A stretch of 64,000 nucleotides of DNA from Hugenholtzia roseola DSM 9546. GTDB taxonomy: Bacteria > Bacteroidota > Bacteroidia > Cytophagales > Bernardetiaceae. The stretch's first letter is position 1, and every line of letters starts with the position of its first letter. A model generated the notes under the pieces. It searched no databases. It saw only the letters and a program-made list of their open reading frames with translations, and was not told where the DNA came from. Shown here piece after piece: positions 63,051 through 64,000 of the stretch. Where the stretch lies: the NCBI RefSeq assembly GCF_000422585.1, contig NZ_KE383878.1, positions 294,743 through 358,742 of the forward strand, written 5' to 3'. Made by a program: the position numbers and the translations under genes.

Positions 63051-64000
63051 AGAACCTGCAAATCATTGCGCGAGAAACCTATTACAGCCGAAGCATTATT
63101 GGTAACAAAGGCATCATCTTCAAATTCTACCGTCAGGTCGCTGACATTGTTCGTAATCGTATGCGGACTGGCATTGCCTACTAAGCTAAAAACAAGCGTT
63201 TGAGCATCAATTTTAACCATTTGAGGCGTAAGTCCCGAAGGCACATTCGAAACCAAGACCCAACCCAAAGACACAAAATCATCGCCTGCCACGCCCATAA
63301 AGGCATCACAATCGGCACTGATAGTAAGCGTATTGCCCATGCTGCCATTATTTGAAGCCGCTTCGTTGAAAATCGTACCGCTGTAAGTAAGTGCGTAGGT
63401 ATGCGTAACCGTAACAATTTGCGTAGAAGTAGCCGTATTGCCTGCACCGTCAGTTACTGTCCAAGTAACCGTTGTATTGCCTATGGGGAAAGTAGCAGGG
63501 GCGTTATTTGTAACCGTAAAAGTACAGTTATCCGATGCCGTAGGCGTTCCCAAAGCCACACCCGAAGCGGTGCAAAGCCCTGCGTCAGTATTCACAGTTA
63601 CACCAGCAGGAGCGGTAATGGTTGGATTTTGGTTATCTGTAACGGTTACGATTTGAGTATCGGTAGCAGTATTTCCACTTCCATCTGTTACCGTCCAAGT
63701 AACGGTCGTTGTGCCAAGTGGGAAAGTGGCAGGGGCATTGTTTGTAACCGAAGCAACAGAACAGTTATCTGCCGTTGTGGGCGTTCCCAAAGCGACTCCC
63801 GAAGCAGTACAAAGCCCTGCATCTACGTTTGCACTGACGGCAGCAGGGGCGGTGATGGTTGGATTTTGGTTATCCGTAACCGTTACATCAAAGCTACAAG
63901 TGGCGGTATTGCCTGCCAAATCCGTTACGACAAAAGTGTTGGTTGTTGTGCCAATAGGGAAGATTGCACCAGAAGCCAAACCTGCCGTTTGTGAAACCGT
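60062..64000 (-). CDS. Second giant T9SS-secreted surface protein, N-terminus outside window
   Basis: The frame is open to base 64000, so the start lies beyond the edge; 1312 residues are visible. The visible part begins with at least three HYR (hyalin-like) repeats of about 82 residues (each with TDNQNPTITAP, DAGLCTASGVALGTP, NNAPATFP and TVTWTVTDG), then a beta-rich region and the same C-terminal series as the neighbouring giant protein: QATGGVNWTNSWNLNDP, LRR block (SGTIPAGLGSFEQL), Ig-like domains and a T9SS type A sorting domain (KVYPNPTQGDFQVVFE). The first residues in this window are in the middle of a repeat. HYR repeats occur in adhesins. The two genes are tandem paralogues over their C-termini, with different N-terminal modules. 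Confidence 0.9.
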   Translation of the reverse strand, partial: TVSQTAGLASGAIFPIGTTTNTFVVTDLAGNTATCSFDVTVTDNQNPTITAPAAVSANVDAGLCTASGVALGTPTTADNCSVASVTNNAPATFPLGTTTVTWTVTDGSGNTATDTQIVTVTDNQNPTITAPAGVTVNTDAGLCTASGVALGTPTASDNCTFTVTNNAPATFPIGNTTVTWTVTDGAGNTATSTQIVTVTHTYALTYSGTIFNEAASNNGSMGNTLTISADCDAFMGVAGDDFVSLGWVLVSNVPSGLTPQMVKIDAQTLVFSLVGNASPHTITNNVSDLTVEFEDDAFVTNNASAVIGFSRNDLQVLFSGCDAPLPPNSTFDGFYDCQADLATFILKTNINPQGENTTLRLEYGSDIFNLDQVLNFANVYTGTSNLELIYFLEWEKGTPLYFRFSTLNNCSSGAIGLGNVVYVPPVPDAGDNQIGQAHFVLPEQVPFPLTDVGTPIVDSLFTFQWQASADSLVWVDVVGANAPTLTFDSALLAPTYFRRKAIHQTDCEQVSNAVLVDVLFPPYISQFNPSDSLILVAIYQATGGVNWTNSWNLNDPVYTWQGVTLAATLQGSIVVKDLDLENNNLINTMPAQTANFILAQDTAFSIHIGQNKLNFASAEPFIGSLNDFAYAPQDSINESQYLTRLQGDTVTMHVNGGGNSDLYQWYKDGTLLPDATAAILQIDTIALADMGEYACIVTNPIANQLTLHRRKVYLNVIPYVSPLDSMVLVELFEQTGGEETWLDPWVLEDPVGTWSGLTFENGYITEIDLSGRGLTGSIPESFNADAELIANLTYLNLFNNALSGTIPAGLGSFEQLIYLDLGKNNFSGAVPEELGNLTNLLTLDLGENELTSLPASLDNLTALQTLILRNNAFETIPYLGSLVELLTLDISHNLLTLMPEGIPNMVKLNNLYAHVNFVESWAENISTLSALRQLTLHSNRLVALPEGLTALRRIQYLNLAQNHLEFDDLLPLSSRRGSGFVYAPQADLETYLEVLLEEGQDYTLDVQTQGQGNAYRWFKNGTAIPFALTKSTTLRRVNGRNAGRYVVLITNSSLPDLTLFRFPIDLKVACAGVPLAVEVSQRQFCDQSPIYAQMQVAETESSDAISYQWYFDGNPIFNATASRYVATRAGFYWLERNQDNCISRSDSIWIEMVEARLVEIIQQGNVLTPIADVSGMRAFQWFRDGNAVANAVQPVFEPTQSGNYRLQYLEESGCLGLSNEIAFTVTGIEDNENNSGLIFKVYPNPTQGDFQVVFETAELRHLTLRDLVGRELISLSSEEKVVPFALQNLPKGVYWLEVRLAQEVRLLRVVFE
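63380..64000 (-). repeat. HYR repeat array
   Basis: At least three tandem repeats of about 246 bases encode near-identical HYR-type domains (about 82 residues). Copies run from the window edge leftward; the most upstream is cut. Repeat number may vary between strains. Confidence 0.8.

Noticed and set aside
63401..63994. 197-codon plus-strand frame
   Set aside because: It is the antisense of the HYR repeats and shows the same period; a coding shadow.
44712..64000. Giant genes considered as non-ribosomal synthetase or phage tail proteins
   Set aside because: No adenylation or carrier motifs and no tail genes nearby; signal peptide plus T9SS sorting domains identify secreted surface proteins.

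Overview
The window looks like a chromosomal segment of a Bacteroidota bacterium, most likely a Cytophagales-type lineage; I cannot name the species. The signs are: giant surface proteins ending in type IX secretion (T9SS) sorting domains, promoters of the Bacteroidota form TTTG-N19/20-TAnnTTTG, no useful Shine-Dalgarno sequences, a truncated ATP synthase epsilon subunit, and several families typical of the phylum (DUF4293, TerC, CHAT with TPRs, a short TonB-C protein next to an ECF sigma factor).

Layout. 1-4990 is a leftward tryptophan operon, trpE-trpG-trpD-trpC-trpF, with trpF cut by the window edge. It is preceded by a strong promoter, a previously unlisted 48-codon leader peptide with Trp codons at positions 9, 11 and 12, and an intrinsic terminator, together a candidate ribosome-mediated attenuator. 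5042-8811 holds a lipoprotein, a membrane protein, a TerC protein and an aspartate-type aminotransferase. 8944-10737 is an AT-rich accessory cassette: a three-Cys-motif partner protein (TcmP) and a Gp37/Gp68-type Cys-motif protein. 11117-20121 carries DUF4293, RNase Y, a von Willebrand lipoprotein, a heptosyltransferase-like enzyme, a small HNH protein, a secreted protein and a flavoprotein. A 1.25 kb gap (13235-14430) shows no convincing gene.

20133-26803 carries arginase, an initiator tRNA(fMet) interrupted by a 265-nt group I intron directly 5' of the anticodon, nested miniature repeat elements, a YeiH-type transporter, atpD-atpC and a GNAT protein. 26854-34303 has a 5'-nucleotidase-like lipoprotein, an SPFH protein, lipoprotein MsrB, an ECF sigma factor with a membrane TonB-C partner, and a cystathionine beta-synthase-like enzyme. 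34510-38099 pairs a small Gly-Gly leader-like peptide gene with a divergent TPR-CHAT protease-like gene.

The last third is surface-protein territory: a 1504-aa beta-helix protein, a CHASE2 membrane protein, a roughly 4990-aa modular protein, and the C-terminal 1312 residues of a second giant protein that is a tandem paralogue of the first over about 1000 residues. All three large proteins end in T9SS type A sorting domains.

The observations I rate highest are the intron-containing tRNA(fMet), the trp leader/attenuator, the nested miniature elements, and the shared C-terminal module of the giant proteins. Starts were chosen mainly from signal peptides, family alignments from memory and promoter positions; no searches were run.
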